Assembly: GCF_036173125.1 (NCBI RefSeq)
Contig: NZ_CP108054.1
Coordinates: 6,291,001 to 6,355,000 of the forward strand
Length of the DNA stretch: 64,000 nucleotides
Origin: Streptomyces sp. NBC_00286
GTDB taxonomy: Bacteria; Actinomycetota; Actinomycetes; Streptomycetales; Streptomycetaceae
Direction of reading: 5' to 3'
Positions within the stretch are counted from its first letter, which is position 1, and the number at the start of each line of letters is the position of its first letter. Positions 24,433 through 33,342 of this stretch are shown here, piece by piece. A program made the position numbers and the translations under genes. The notes below the pieces were generated by a model. The model made no database searches, was not told where the DNA came from, and saw only the letters and a program-made list of their open reading frames with translations.

Positions 24433-26741
24433 GCAACGAAACCGCCACCACGACCACTGTGGAGGCCGCTCCCGCTCAGGACCCCGCGCCGCAGCACGGC
24501 CTGGGCGCGTCCCTGTCGTCCGTGGAAGCCTGCGCCAAGACGGAGGGCACGTTCCCGTACGCGGCCGACCTGTGGGCCGAGGGCCTGCTGTGGGCCGCCG
24601 TGCTGCGCTCCCCGCACCCGCACGCGCGCATCGTCTCCATCGACACCTCCCACGCGCTCCAGATGGTCGGCGTACGGGCCGTCGTCACGCACGAGGACGT
24701 ACCGGGCAGCGCGTTGTACGGCCGCGGTACGGCCGACCGCCCGGTGTTCGCCTCCGAGGTCGTACGCCACCACGGGGAGCCCATCGCGGCCGTCGCCGCC
24801 GACCACCCGGACACCGCGCGGATGGCCGCCGCCGCCGTCATCGTCGAGTACGAAGTACTCGACCCGGTGACCGACCCCGAGCAGGCCTTCGAAGCCGAAC
24901 CCCTGCACCCCGACGGCAACCTGATCCGCCACATCCCGCTGCGGCACGGCGACTCCGAGGCGGCCGGCGAGATCGTCGTCGAGGGCCTGTACCGCATCGG
25001 CCGCCAGGACCCGGCCCCGATCGGCGCCGAGGCCGGCCTCGCCGTGCCCCGCCCCGACGGCGGCGTCGAGCTCTACCTGGCGTCCACCGACCCGCACGCC
25101 GACCGCGACACCGCCGCCGCCTGCTTCGGCCTCGAACCGGAGCGCGTGAAGGTCGTCGTCACCGGCGTGCCCGGCGCCACCGCCGACCGCGAGGACCAGG
25201 GCTTCCAGCTCCCCCTGGGGCTGCTCGCCCTGAAGACCGGATGTCCGGTCAAACTCGCGGCGACACGCGAAGAATCCTTCCTCGGACACGTCCACCGCCA
25301 CCCCACCCTCCTGCGCTACCGCCACCACGCGGACGCCGAGGGCAGGCTGGTGAAGGTCGAGGCGCAGATCCTGCTCGACGCGGGCGCGTACGCGGACACG
25401 TCCTCGGAGGCCCTGGCCGCCGCGGTCTCCTTCGCCTGCGGACCGTACATCGTCCCGAACGCCTTCATCGAGGGCTGGGCCGTACGCACCAACAACCCGC
25501 CCTCCGGCCATGTGCGCGGCGAGGGCGCCATGCAGGTCTGCGCCGCCTACGAGGCGCAGATGGACAAGCTCGCGAAGAGACTGGGCATGGACCCGGCCGA
25601 GCTGCGCATGCGCAATGTGATGTCTACAGGGGACGTACTTCCCACCGGCCAGTCGATGACCTGCCCGGCCCCCGTGGCCGAACTCCTCCAGGCCGTACGG
25701 GACTTCCCGCTGCCCGCCCTCCCCAAGGACACCCCCGAGGAGGACTGGCTGCTGCCGGGCGGACCCGAAGGCGCGGGCGAACCGGGCGCCGTGCGACGCG
25801 GTGTCGGCTACGGCCTGGGCATGGTCCACATGCTCGGCGCCGAGGGCGCGGATGAGGTCTCTACGGCCACCGTGAAGGTCCACGACGGCGTCGCCACAGT
25901 GCTCTGCGCGGCCGTGGAGACCGGCCAGGGCTTCACCACGCTGGCCCGGCAGATCGTCCAGGAGACGCTCGGCATCGAAGAGGTGCACGTCGCCTCCGTA
26001 GACACCGATCAGCCTCCGGCGGGACCGGGCTGCCGCGGCCGCCACACCTGGGTCTCCGGCGGCGCGGTCGAACGGGCCGCCAAGATGGTCCGTACGCAAC
26101 TTCTGCAGCCCCTTGCGCACAAGTTCGGGATGTCCACGGAGCTGCTCCAGATCACCGACGGCAAGATCACCTCGTACGACGGCGTGCTGTCGACCACCGT
26201 CACGGAGGCCCTGGACGGCAAGGAACTGTGGGCCACCGCCCAGTGCCGCCCGCACCCCACCGAGCCACTGGACGAAGCCGGCCAAGGGGACGCCTTCGTG
26301 GGCATGGCCTTCTGCGCGATCCGCGCGGTCGTCGACGTCGACATCGAGCTGGGCTCCGTACGCGTCGTCGAACTGGCGCTCGCCCAAGACGTCGGGCGGA
26401 TCCTGAACCCCGCCCAGCTCAGAGCCCGTATCGAAGCCGGCGTCACCCAGGGCGTGGGCGCCGCCCTCACCGAGAACCTGCGCACCGCACGCGGCCTGGT
26501 CCGCCACCCCGACCTCACCGGCTACGCCCTGCCCACCGCCCTCGACACCCCCGACATCCGCATCGTCAAACTCCTCGAGGAACGCGACGTGGTCGCCCCC
26601 TTCGGAGCGAAGTCGGCCAGCGCGGTACCGGTGGTGACCACCCCGGCGGCCATCGCCTCCGCCGTGCGGGCGGCGACGGGGCGCCCGGTGAACCGCCTGC
26701 CGATCCGGCCGCAGGCGGCCGTGGTGACGACGGGGCAGTGA
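24429..26741 (+). CDS. molybdenum hydroxylase large (molybdopterin) subunit, divergent
   Basis: Large subunit of 770 residues with the xanthine dehydrogenase/CoxL layout: an a/b hammerhead domain (GTFPYAADLWAEGLLWAAVL) and molybdopterin-binding domains (VRGEGAMQVCAAYEAQMDKL, GQGFTTLARQIVQETLGI, RGRHTWVSGGAVERAA). The usual GAKGVGE motif with the catalytic Glu reads GAKSASAVP (726-734), giving Ala732 where Glu is expected. Substrate is therefore unclear. GTG 24429 overlaps the Fe-S subunit as GTGA, completing a three-gene operon. No dedicated Mo-cofactor insertion gene is nearby. Confidence 0.87.
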   Translation: MSNETATTTTVEAAPAQDPAPQHGLGASLSSVEACAKTEGTFPYAADLWAEGLLWAAVLRSPHPHARIVSIDTSHALQMVGVRAVVTHEDVPGSALYGRGTADRPVFASEVVRHHGEPIAAVAADHPDTARMAAAAVIVEYEVLDPVTDPEQAFEAEPLHPDGNLIRHIPLRHGDSEAAGEIVVEGLYRIGRQDPAPIGAEAGLAVPRPDGGVELYLASTDPHADRDTAAACFGLEPERVKVVVTGVPGATADREDQGFQLPLGLLALKTGCPVKLAATREESFLGHVHRHPTLLRYRHHADAEGRLVKVEAQILLDAGAYADTSSEALAAAVSFACGPYIVPNAFIEGWAVRTNNPPSGHVRGEGAMQVCAAYEAQMDKLAKRLGMDPAELRMRNVMSTGDVLPTGQSMTCPAPVAELLQAVRDFPLPALPKDTPEEDWLLPGGPEGAGEPGAVRRGVGYGLGMVHMLGAEGADEVSTATVKVHDGVATVLCAAVETGQGFTTLARQIVQETLGIEEVHVASVDTDQPPAGPGCRGRHTWVSGGAVERAAKMVRTQLLQPLAHKFGMSTELLQITDGKITSYDGVLSTTVTEALDGKELWATAQCRPHPTEPLDEAGQGDAFVGMAFCAIRAVVDVDIELGSVRVVELALAQDVGRILNPAQLRARIEAGVTQGVGAALTENLRTARGLVRHPDLTGYALPTALDTPDIRIVKLLEERDVVAPFGAKSASAVPVVTTPAAIASAVRAATGRPVNRLPIRPQAAVVTTGQ

Positions 26742-26943
26742 CGGCCTGCGGCTGTTGATGGTCTGAGGCTGTTGACGGTTTGTGGCTGGTGTCGCGACTG
26801 GGCGCCGGAAGCCTTGTGGCGCTTGGGCTCTGGGGCGTTGTCAGTGGGGCGGCGTATGGTTTTCGATCAGTGGGGAGCGGCTGCTGGGACGGGGGCTGGG
26901 TCCTGCTGGGGATGGACTGTGCGATCACATGTACGGGGGAGCC

Positions 26944-27591
26944 ATGAGGACGAACGCCGGTACGGGGGCTTGCGCGTTGGCCGACGACGAGCGCGGAGGC
27001 GGCGCGGGGCGTCGGCTGGGGGTGGCGGCCGGCGCGACGGCTGTTCGGGGCGAGGTGGCGGCGTACTGGCGGATGACGGCGCTGGTTCATTCCCTCACTC
27101 GGATCGCCGATCCGGGCACGGGACTGCGGCTCCAGCTGCCGACGCGGCTGCTCGACGAGGAGTTCGGCGCGGGCGGGATCATGCGTTTCGAGGACGTCGA
27201 CTTCCCGGCCACGCTCACGCACGAGCCGACCCGCCGGTTCCTCCGGGAGACGGGTCTTCCGGAGGACGGGGTCACGTTCCAGCTCGAGATGGACGTGCCG
27301 CTGCAGACGCTCGCCGAGCGGTACGCGGCCGAGGAGGTCACGGCTCCGGTCCCTGGGGGCCAACTCCCGGATGCTGCTGACCGGTTGATCCGCCTCGGTC
27401 GCCTTGGTTGTCTCGGCCGCCCGGACCGTCCCGTCGTCGAGGACACCGACCTCCTCGTCGACGGCACCACCGGAGAGCTCCACGAGTGGTCCGCCTCGGA
27501 CGCCGGGCTGCGACCGCTCAACGCCGACATATCGACGCTCGCGTTCACGCTGTGGCTGCTGCATCGCGCGGAGACGCAGCAGGGGCTGTGA
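26944..27591 (+). CDS. SUKH-4-like protein (possible immunity protein)
   Basis: 215 residues. The second half resembles the SUKH-4 group: an N-terminal LQLPTRLLDEEFG ... MRFEDVDFPATLTHEPTRRFL segment and the late VDGTTGELHEWSASDAGL with PLNADISTLAFTLWLLHR. SUKH folds often neutralise toxins, but Streptomyces have many orphan copies and no toxin gene lies alongside. ATG 26944 follows GGGGGAG; codons upstream lack a binding site. It ends 24 bp before the tRNA-like gene on the other strand. Confidence 0.65.
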   Translation: MRTNAGTGACALADDERGGGAGRRLGVAAGATAVRGEVAAYWRMTALVHSLTRIADPGTGLRLQLPTRLLDEEFGAGGIMRFEDVDFPATLTHEPTRRFLRETGLPEDGVTFQLEMDVPLQTLAERYAAEEVTAPVPGGQLPDAADRLIRLGRLGCLGRPDRPVVEDTDLLVDGTTGELHEWSASDAGLRPLNADISTLAFTLWLLHRAETQQGL

Positions 27592-27614
27592 GCGGGGGCT
27601 GTGATCGGAGGCCT

Positions 27615-27715
27615 TGGAGGCCGTGACCGGATTCGAACCGGTGTAAACCCCCGCGGGCGGAGCCCGCTAATGGATGCAGCGCAGGCGGTCCCCTCAACCA
27701 CTCGGGCACACGGCC
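27615..27715 (-). tRNA. class II tRNA-like gene, isotype unresolved
   Basis: Acceptor arms GGCCGTG and CACGGCC pair over 7 bp; CCA is encoded (27617-27615) after a T discriminator. The D-arm CCCGAGTGGTTGAGGGG and the T-arm ACCGG-TTCGAAT-CCGGT are canonical. The middle is long (101 nt in all) and holds a GCGGGC-TCC-GCCCGC hairpin like a variable arm, but no normal anticodon stem-loop with U33 fits. Removing ten bases (GCTGCATCCA) would leave a 7-nt loop CTGCTTA. It may be a tRNA-Ser relative, a pseudogene, or a noncanonical tRNA. Confidence 0.6.
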
Positions 27716-27931
27716 GGGTTGGGAGCAATGCGCTTCTTCCGAATCGCTTGTTCCGAACTCGATGTTGTCGACCGTAGGCCGCTGGTGAGGGGAGGCTCAA
27801 GCGATCGACGGGGGCTGCAATGGGACTGCCATACCGCGTTCACAAAGCTCAAGAAAGGGGGGCGAGGGTGTACGACCAAGGTCTTAGGCGATCACCACCT
27901 AGCGACAGGGGTCAACGGGTGCCGTGCCCCT

Positions 27932-27937
27932 TACGCT
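27932..27937 (+). promoter_or_regulatory. -10 box of a likely leaderless transcript (MFS gene)
   Basis: TACGCT, 7 nt before ATG 27945; no ribosome-binding site between. Confidence 0.35.
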
Positions 27938-27944
27938 GGCGACC

Positions 27945-29453
27945 ATGACCACCCGGGAACCGAGCGACGCCGACGTCGCGGACACCGCGGCCGAACCAGC
28001 CGCACTGGCCGAAGCCACCGCGACCGCCACCACCGGCGCCGATGCCAGCGCCGAAGACAGCGTGCTCAGCCGCCCCTACCGCGCGCTGAGCATCGGGATC
28101 GTGTCCGTCGTGCTGCTGATCGCCTTTGAGGCGACCGCGGTAGGGACCGCGATGCCGGTGGCGGCGCGGGAGCTCGACGGGGTCTCGTTGTACGCGTTCG
28201 CGTTCTCGGCGTACTTCACGACGAGCCTGTTCGGGATGGTGCTGGCCGGGCAGTGGTCGGACCGGCACGGCCCGCTGGCGGCGCTGACCGCGGGGATCGG
28301 GGCGTTCGCGGCTGGGCTGGCGCTGTCCGGGACGGCGGGGGTGATGTGGCTGTTCATCCTCGGCCGGGCAGTGCAAGGGTTCGGCGGCGGGCTGGTGATC
28401 GTGGCGCTGTACGTGGTCGTGGGGCGGGCGTATCCGGAACACCTGCGGCCGTCGATCATGGCGGCGTTCGCGGCGAGCTGGGTGATCCCGTCCATAGTAG
28501 GGCCGCTGGCCGCCGGCTCGGTGACCGAACAGCTCGGCTGGCGCTGGGTGTTCATCGGCATACCGGTCCTGGTGGTGTTCCCACTGGCGCTCGCCCTGCC
28601 GCAGATACGGCGGTTGGCGTCCGGCCCGACGGAGGGCGCCGTCGCTGCCCCCTTCGACCGGCGCCGGATCCGGCTGGCGCTGGGGATCTCGCTGGGCGCG
28701 GGTCTGCTGCAGTACGCGGCGCAAGCGGTGTCCGATGAAAGCGTGCGGTGGCTGTCGGCGGTCCCGGCCGTGGCGGGGACGGCGTTACTGGTGCCGGCGG
28801 TGCTCGGTCTGCTGCCGCGCGGGACGTACCGGGCGGCGCGCGGGCTGCCGTCCGTGGTGCTGTTGCGCGGGGTCGCGGCCGGGTCGTTCATCGCGGCGGA
28901 GTCCTTCGTACCGCTGATGCTGGTCACGCAGCGGGGACTGTCGCCGACGCTCGCCGGGTTCTCGCTCGCGGCAGGCGGGGCGACCTGGGCGCTGGGGTCG
29001 TTCGTGCAGTCGAGGGCGCGGGTGGAGCCGTACCGGGAGCGGTTGATGGGCCTGGGGATGGTGCTGGTCGCAGCCGCGATCGCCGCCGCTCCGAGTGTGC
29101 TGATCGACGCGGTGCCGGTGTGGACGCTGGCGGTGACATGGGCGTTCGGCTGCTTCGGGATGGGCCTGGTGATCTCCTCCACCAGCGTTCTCCTGCTGCA
29201 CCTCTCCGCCCCGGAGGAGGCCGGCGCCAACTCCGCCGCGCTCCAGATATCCGACGGCCTGTCGAACGTCCTGCTGCTGGCAGCGGGCGGCGCGGCATTC
29301 GCGGCCTTGGGCGGCGGCACGGTGACCCACGCCGCTACGTCAGCGGCTGGCGCCGGCGCACCACCGGCCGCGTTCGCCGCCGTGTTCTTGCCGATGGCGG
29401 GGGTGGCGTTGGCGGGGGCTTGGGTGACTACGCGGCTGCGGGCTGAGCGCTGA
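27945..29453 (+). CDS. MFS transporter, 14-helix drug exporter type
   Basis: Inner-membrane permease of 502 residues. An Ala/Thr/Glu-rich cytoplasmic N-terminus of about 45 residues precedes IGIVSVVLLIAFEATAVGTAMP. The MFS loop motif reads GQWSDRHGP (about 104-112) and motif C-like glycines follow in VIPSIVGPLAAG, both typical of DHA2-family proton-coupled drug exporters. ATG 27945 has a TACGCT box 7 nt upstream, suggesting a leaderless message. No regulator gene is next to it, so substrate and control are unknown. Confidence 0.87.
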   Translation: MTTREPSDADVADTAAEPAALAEATATATTGADASAEDSVLSRPYRALSIGIVSVVLLIAFEATAVGTAMPVAARELDGVSLYAFAFSAYFTTSLFGMVLAGQWSDRHGPLAALTAGIGAFAAGLALSGTAGVMWLFILGRAVQGFGGGLVIVALYVVVGRAYPEHLRPSIMAAFAASWVIPSIVGPLAAGSVTEQLGWRWVFIGIPVLVVFPLALALPQIRRLASGPTEGAVAAPFDRRRIRLALGISLGAGLLQYAAQAVSDESVRWLSAVPAVAGTALLVPAVLGLLPRGTYRAARGLPSVVLLRGVAAGSFIAAESFVPLMLVTQRGLSPTLAGFSLAAGGATWALGSFVQSRARVEPYRERLMGLGMVLVAAAIAAAPSVLIDAVPVWTLAVTWAFGCFGMGLVISSTSVLLLHLSAPEEAGANSAALQISDGLSNVLLLAAGGAAFAALGGGTVTHAATSAAGAGAPPAAFAAVFLPMAGVALAGAWVTTRLRAER

Positions 29454-29463
29454 TGACACCGGG

Positions 29464-29481
29464 CGGTACCACGTAGTACCG
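29464..29481. promoter_or_regulatory. operator candidate of the Doc toxin-antitoxin pair
   Basis: CGGTAC-CACGTA-GTACCG, 6-bp arms with a 6-bp centre, 7 bp before the antitoxin ATG. It overlaps a TACCGT -10-like box (29477-29482) that is 6 nt from the ATG, so repressor binding would block the promoter. Confidence 0.5.
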
Positions 29482-29488
29482 TCGACCT

Positions 29489-29686
29489 ATGGCTGGACTG
29501 AACCTGCGGTTTACGGAAGAAGAGCTGGACGCGCTGCGCGAGCGGGCGGCAGCCGAGGGGCGCAGCATGCAGGCGTTCGCGCACGATGCCGTGATCTCGG
29601 CCATAAACGAACACTCGCGGTTGTTCAACGAAGCGGCCGACCATGTGCTGAAGGCCAGTGCTGAGCTGAACCGGAGGCTCGCCTGA
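29489..29686 (+). CDS. antitoxin of a Doc-type toxin-antitoxin system
   Basis: 65 residues. The N-terminus MAGLNLRFTEEELDALRERA, then EGRSMQAFAHDAV, is a ribbon-helix-helix pattern, and the C-terminal helix (FNEAADHVLKASAELNRRL) should bind the toxin. It is therefore not a Phd/YefM fold. The stop overlaps the toxin ATG by one base (TGATG). ATG 29489 lacks a ribosome-binding site but has a -10-like box and palindrome right upstream. Confidence 0.82.
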   Translation: MAGLNLRFTEEELDALRERAAAEGRSMQAFAHDAVISAINEHSRLFNEAADHVLKASAELNRRLA

Positions 29687-30054
29687 TGCACTACCTCACG
29701 TTGCCCGAGCTGCTGAACCTCGCGAAGCGGCTCGGGGCGGACGAGGTGCGCGATTACGGGCTCCTGGACTCGGCGCTGGCGCGTCCGCAGTCGAGCGTGT
29801 TCGGGCAGGACGCGTATCCGGACGTCTGGCAGAAGGCGGCGGCGCTGATGGAATCGCTCGCCCGCAATCACGCGCTCGTTGACGGGAACAAGCGCATCGC
29901 TTGGTACGCGACCTGGGTGTTCCTGCACATGAACGGGCACCCGCTGGATGCGGAGTTCGACGTGGACGAGGCCGAGAGGTTCGTGCTGGACGTCTGTCAG
30001 GGCGCCCTGGACGTGCCCAAGATCGCCGCCCAGTTGCCGCGCTTCGCGCGCTGA
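29686..30054 (+). CDS. doc: Doc-type Fic-domain toxin
   Basis: 122 residues, the usual Doc size. Doc kinases phosphorylate EF-Tu and stop translation. The Fic/Doc motif reads HALVDGNKRIA (about 65-75): the catalytic His and the GNKR anion-binding loop are intact. The N-terminal helix MHYLTLPELLNLAKRLG matches Doc proteins. Translation is coupled to the antitoxin by the TGATG overlap. A strong hairpin follows at 30107, so the pair forms a self-contained unit. Confidence 0.9.
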   Translation: MHYLTLPELLNLAKRLGADEVRDYGLLDSALARPQSSVFGQDAYPDVWQKAAALMESLARNHALVDGNKRIAWYATWVFLHMNGHPLDAEFDVDEAERFVLDVCQGALDVPKIAAQLPRFAR

Positions 30055-30106
30055 CTGTGAGCTGGGTCCCATCCACGGGTCGGGCGGCGTAGTCCGCGTG
30101 TTCCCT

Positions 30107-30137
30107 CAACCGGGCCGCCGATAAGGTGGCCCGGTTG
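30107..30137 (+). terminator. terminator after the Doc gene
   Basis: CAACCGGGCC and GGCCCGGTTG pair, with GCC/GGT adding three inner pairs (one G-U) around GATAA; a TC follows. Confidence 0.7.
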
Positions 30138-30230
30138 TCATACGCACCTGGCCGCCCGCCCGTCTCCCACCACCGCCCTACCTGACGCGCTGCGCGTTGG
30201 CCCCTTTCGATCAACCACCCCACGGAGACC

Positions 30231-32027
30231 GTGACTACCACCGCCAACACTCCCTCCTCACACCACCTGTCGCCCGCCTTTCCCGGGCGTGCCCCTTGGG
30301 GTACCGCCAGTAAGTTGCGTGCCTGGCAGCAGGGGGCGATGGAGAAGTATCTGCAGGAGCAGCCGCGTGACTTTCTTGCCGTTGCCACGCCCGGGGCCGG
30401 TAAGACGACCTTCGCGCTGACGCTTGCCTCGTGGTTGCTGCACCACCACGTCGTGCAGCAGGTGACGGTGGTCGCGCCGACCGAGCATCTGAAGAAGCAG
30501 TGGGCCGAGGCGGCGGCGCGGATAGGGATCAGGCTGGACCCGGAGTACAGCGCGGGGCCGCTCAGCAAGGAGTACCAGGGCGTCGCGGTCACATACGCCG
30601 GTGTGGGCGTACGGCCCATGCTGCACCGCAACCGCGTCGAGCAGCGCAAGACGCTCGTCATCCTCGACGAGATCCACCACGCCGGCGACTCGAAGTCCTG
30701 GGGCGAGGCCTGCCTCGAGGCGTTCGAGCCCGCGACCCGCCGCCTCGCGCTCACGGGTACGCCGTTCCGCTCCGACACCAACCCCATCCCCTTCGTGGCG
30801 TACGAGGAAGGCAACGACGGGATCCGGCGGTCCGCCGCCGACTACACGTACGGGTACGGCAGCGCTCTCGGCGACGGCGTGGTCCGGCCCGTCATCTTCC
30901 TCTCCTACAGCGGCAACATGCGGTGGCGTACGAAGGCGGGCGACGAGATCGCCGCCCGCCTCGGCGAGCCCATGACCAAGGACGCCGTCAGCCAGGCCTG
31001 GCGCACCGCCCTCGATCCGCGCGGCGAGTGGATGCCGAGCGTGCTGCGCGCCGCCGACCAGCGGCTCACCGAGGTACGGAAGGGCATCCCGGATGCCGGC
31101 GCCCTCGTCATCGCCTCCGACCAGGACTCGGCACGCGCGTACGCCAAGCTGATCCGCGAGATCACGGGCGACAAGGCGACCCTCGTCCTGTCCGACGACA
31201 CCGGCGCGTCCGAGCGGATCGACGAGTTCAGCCACAGCAACGACCGCTGGATGGTCGCCGTCCGCATGGTCTCCGAGGGCGTGGACGTGCCCCGGCTGGC
31301 CGTCGGCGTGTACGCGACCACCATCTCCACGCCGCTCTTCTTCGCCCAGGCCGTCGGCCGCTTCGTACGGTCCCGGCGCCGCGGCGAGACCGCCTCCGTC
31401 TTCCTGCCGACCGTCCCCGACCTCCTCACCTTCGCCAACGAGATGGAGGTCGAACGCGACCACGCCCTCGACAAGCCGAAGAAGGAGGGCGAGGAGGACC
31501 CGTACGCCGAATCCGAGAAGGAGATGGAGGAGGCGAACAAGGAGCAGGACGAGGACACCGGCGAGCAGGAGGAGTTCGCCTTCGAGGCGCTGGAGTCCGA
31601 GGCCACCTTCGACCGCGTGTTGTACGACGGCGCCGAGTTCGGCATGCAGGCCCACCCGGGGAGCGAAGAGGAGCAGGACTACCTCGGGATTCCGGGGCTC
31701 CTCGAACCCGATCAGGTCCAGCTCCTGCTCCAGAAGCGGCAGGCGCGGCAGATCGCGCACAGCCGCAAGAAGCCCGCCGACGAGGCCGACCTCCTCGAAC
31801 TCCCCGCCGAGCGGCGGCCGGTGGTCACACACAAGGAGCTGCTGGAGCTGAGGAAGCAGCTCAACACGATGGTCGGGGCGTACGTCCACCAGAGCGGCAA
31901 GCCGCACGGCGTGATCCACACCGAGCTGCGGCGCGTGTGCGGCGGGCCGCCGAGCGCGGAGGCGACGGCGGGGCAGTTGAGGCAGCGGATCGCCAAGGTG
32001 CAGGAGTGGGCGACCCGTATGCGGTGA
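30231..32027 (+). CDS. superfamily 2 DEAD/DEAH-like helicase
   Basis: 598-residue ATPase. Motif I is ATPGAGKTT (52-60), motif II DEIHHAGD (about 146-153), motif III LTGTPFR, and motif VI QAVGRFVRSRRRG (about 378). An acidic linker (EKEMEEANKEQDEDTGEQEE) and a helical C-terminal part with QKRQARQIAHSRKK follow, ending in a segment about antiparallel to DNA-repair-type helicases of actinobacteria. No nuclease domain or methylase neighbour, so a restriction role is unlikely; DNA repair is a guess. GTG 30231 has GGAG 6 nt upstream. Confidence 0.82.
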   Translation: MTTTANTPSSHHLSPAFPGRAPWGTASKLRAWQQGAMEKYLQEQPRDFLAVATPGAGKTTFALTLASWLLHHHVVQQVTVVAPTEHLKKQWAEAAARIGIRLDPEYSAGPLSKEYQGVAVTYAGVGVRPMLHRNRVEQRKTLVILDEIHHAGDSKSWGEACLEAFEPATRRLALTGTPFRSDTNPIPFVAYEEGNDGIRRSAADYTYGYGSALGDGVVRPVIFLSYSGNMRWRTKAGDEIAARLGEPMTKDAVSQAWRTALDPRGEWMPSVLRAADQRLTEVRKGIPDAGALVIASDQDSARAYAKLIREITGDKATLVLSDDTGASERIDEFSHSNDRWMVAVRMVSEGVDVPRLAVGVYATTISTPLFFAQAVGRFVRSRRRGETASVFLPTVPDLLTFANEMEVERDHALDKPKKEGEEDPYAESEKEMEEANKEQDEDTGEQEEFAFEALESEATFDRVLYDGAEFGMQAHPGSEEEQDYLGIPGLLEPDQVQLLLQKRQARQIAHSRKKPADEADLLELPAERRPVVTHKELLELRKQLNTMVGAYVHQSGKPHGVIHTELRRVCGGPPSAEATAGQLRQRIAKVQEWATRMR

Positions 32028-32167
32028 CACACGCATGCAGGAGTACGAGGATCAGGGCGCCGGTTCCGTTGCGTACGGGACCGGCGCATTGGTGTGTGCG
32101 CGTTGTGCGGGGGTGGTGTACAGGGAGTGATGTGCGCCGGGCTTACCAGGACAAACGCAACACCGCT

Positions 32168-32211
32168 CTCAGCGGACACTGACCGGATTCTGGACGGAGT
32201 CTTCCGCTGAG
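32168..32211 (+). terminator. inverted repeat after the helicase
   Basis: CTCAGCGGA (32168-32176) and TCCGCTGAG (32203-32211) form a 9-bp stem over a 26-nt loop, 140 nt past the helicase stop. The rest of the gap to the IclR gene at 32404 (GC-rich, without ORF) should hold that gene's promoter. Confidence 0.35.
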
Positions 32212-32403
32212 CGAACCGGGTCGCTACTGTCCCGCTACGCACACGCCCCGTGGCAGCGCCGCCGCGGAGCGCAGCCGGTGCCCGCCCGGGTTTTGCTCGG
32301 GACGCTTGCCGACCGGCGGCCTCTGAAGCGCGTCGCCGTTGGGACCGGTGACGCAACCGCCGCGGAGGGGGCCGTCGACTCTCACCACTAAGGAGTGGGC
32401 GTC

Positions 32404-33051
32404 GTGACCGCGGAGACCTCTCAGACGCTCGACCGAGGACTGCGTGTCCTCAAGTTGCTCGCCGACACCGATCACGGGCTGACCGTCACCGAGCTGTCCA
32501 GCAAGCTCGGGGTGAACCGGACCGTTGTGTACCGGTTGCTCGCCACGCTTGAGCAGCACGCTCTCGTACGCCGCGATCTGGGTGGTCGTGCCCGGGTGGG
32601 GCTCGGGGTGCTGCGGCTGGGGCGGCAGGTGCATCCGCTGGTACGTGAGGCTGCGTTGCCCGCGTTGCGGTCGTTGGCCGAGGACATCGGGGCGACTGCT
32701 CATCTGACTCTGGTCGATGGGACGGAAGCGTTGGCTGTTGCTGTGGTGGAGCCGACGTGGACGGACTATCACGTGGCTTATCGGGCGGGGTTTCGGCATC
32801 CGTTGGATCGGGGGGCTGCGGGTAAGGCGATTCTTGCGGCGCGGGCGGCTGCGGGGACCGTTGACGATCCCGGGTACACGCTTACGCATGGGGAGTTGGA
32901 GGCCGGAGCGAGTGGTGCGGCTGCGCCGTTGCTGGGGGTTACCGGGGTGGAGGGGAGTGTGGGGGTCGTGATGCTTGCGGATTCCGTGCCGGAGAGGGTG
33001 GGGCCGCGGGTTGTGGACGCGGCCAAGGAAGTGGCCGAGGCGTTGCGCTAG
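32404..33051 (+). CDS. IclR-family transcriptional regulator
   Basis: 215-residue repressor/activator. The N-terminal winged helix-turn-helix covers QTLDRGLRVLKLLAD ... LTVTELSSKLGVNRTVVYRLLATLEQ (about 5-55). The effector-binding domain runs from about 75 (LVREAALPALRSLAEDIG), with RHPLDRGAAGKAILAA in the ligand pocket, but is shorter than usual (family about 250). Codon use in the second half is less GC3-biased than its neighbours. GTG 32404 has AAGGAG 8 nt upstream. No metabolic target is adjacent. Confidence 0.87.
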   Translation: MTAETSQTLDRGLRVLKLLADTDHGLTVTELSSKLGVNRTVVYRLLATLEQHALVRRDLGGRARVGLGVLRLGRQVHPLVREAALPALRSLAEDIGATAHLTLVDGTEALAVAVVEPTWTDYHVAYRAGFRHPLDRGAAGKAILAARAAAGTVDDPGYTLTHGELEAGASGAAAPLLGVTGVEGSVGVVMLADSVPERVGPRVVDAAKEVAEALR

Positions 33052-33055
33052 CTGC

Positions 33056-33276
33056 GGTTTTTCTTTCCCCAGCCCCGCCCCTTCCCGAAACCGGGGGCTG
33101 CGCCCCCAGGCCCCGCTGCCTCCGGCGGGTGAGCGCCTACCGCGGGTGGGTGGGTTTGTGGGGTGCCTACTGGGGTGGGGGTGACACGTTGTGTCGCGGC
33201 TGCGGGTTCGTTGTGGCTTGTCGCGCCCACGCGGCGGAGCCGCAAATTGACACAGCCCCGCGCCCCTTACGGGCGC
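33056..33276 (+). repeat. composite dispersed repeat, second copy
   Basis: Begins with a GGTTTTTCTTT run directly after the IclR stop, then the C-rich segment with a CCGGGGGCTGCGCCCCC hairpin, as at 6028. Further on, 33217-33249 repeats the segment ending GGCGGAGCCGCAAATTG found at 6628-6660. Order and orientation of the two parts match the first copy. The first part probably terminates the IclR transcript. Confidence 0.7.
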
Positions 33277-33330
33277 AACCCCCTGCCCCAAGGGCGCCCA
33301 CCAGCCCGCGGCCGGAAATCCCCCTCACGT

Positions 33331-33336
33331 TAGATT
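33331..33336 (+). promoter_or_regulatory. -10 box of a likely leaderless transcript (Lon-domain protease)
   Basis: TAGATT, 6 nt before GTG 33343; no ribosome-binding site between. Confidence 0.4.
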
Positions 33337-33342
33337 GATCCC

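Noticed and set aside
27615..27715. Selenocysteine tRNA
   Set aside because: Length is similar, but the acceptor stem is 7 bp, the D-arm is normal and no UCA anticodon loop can be placed.
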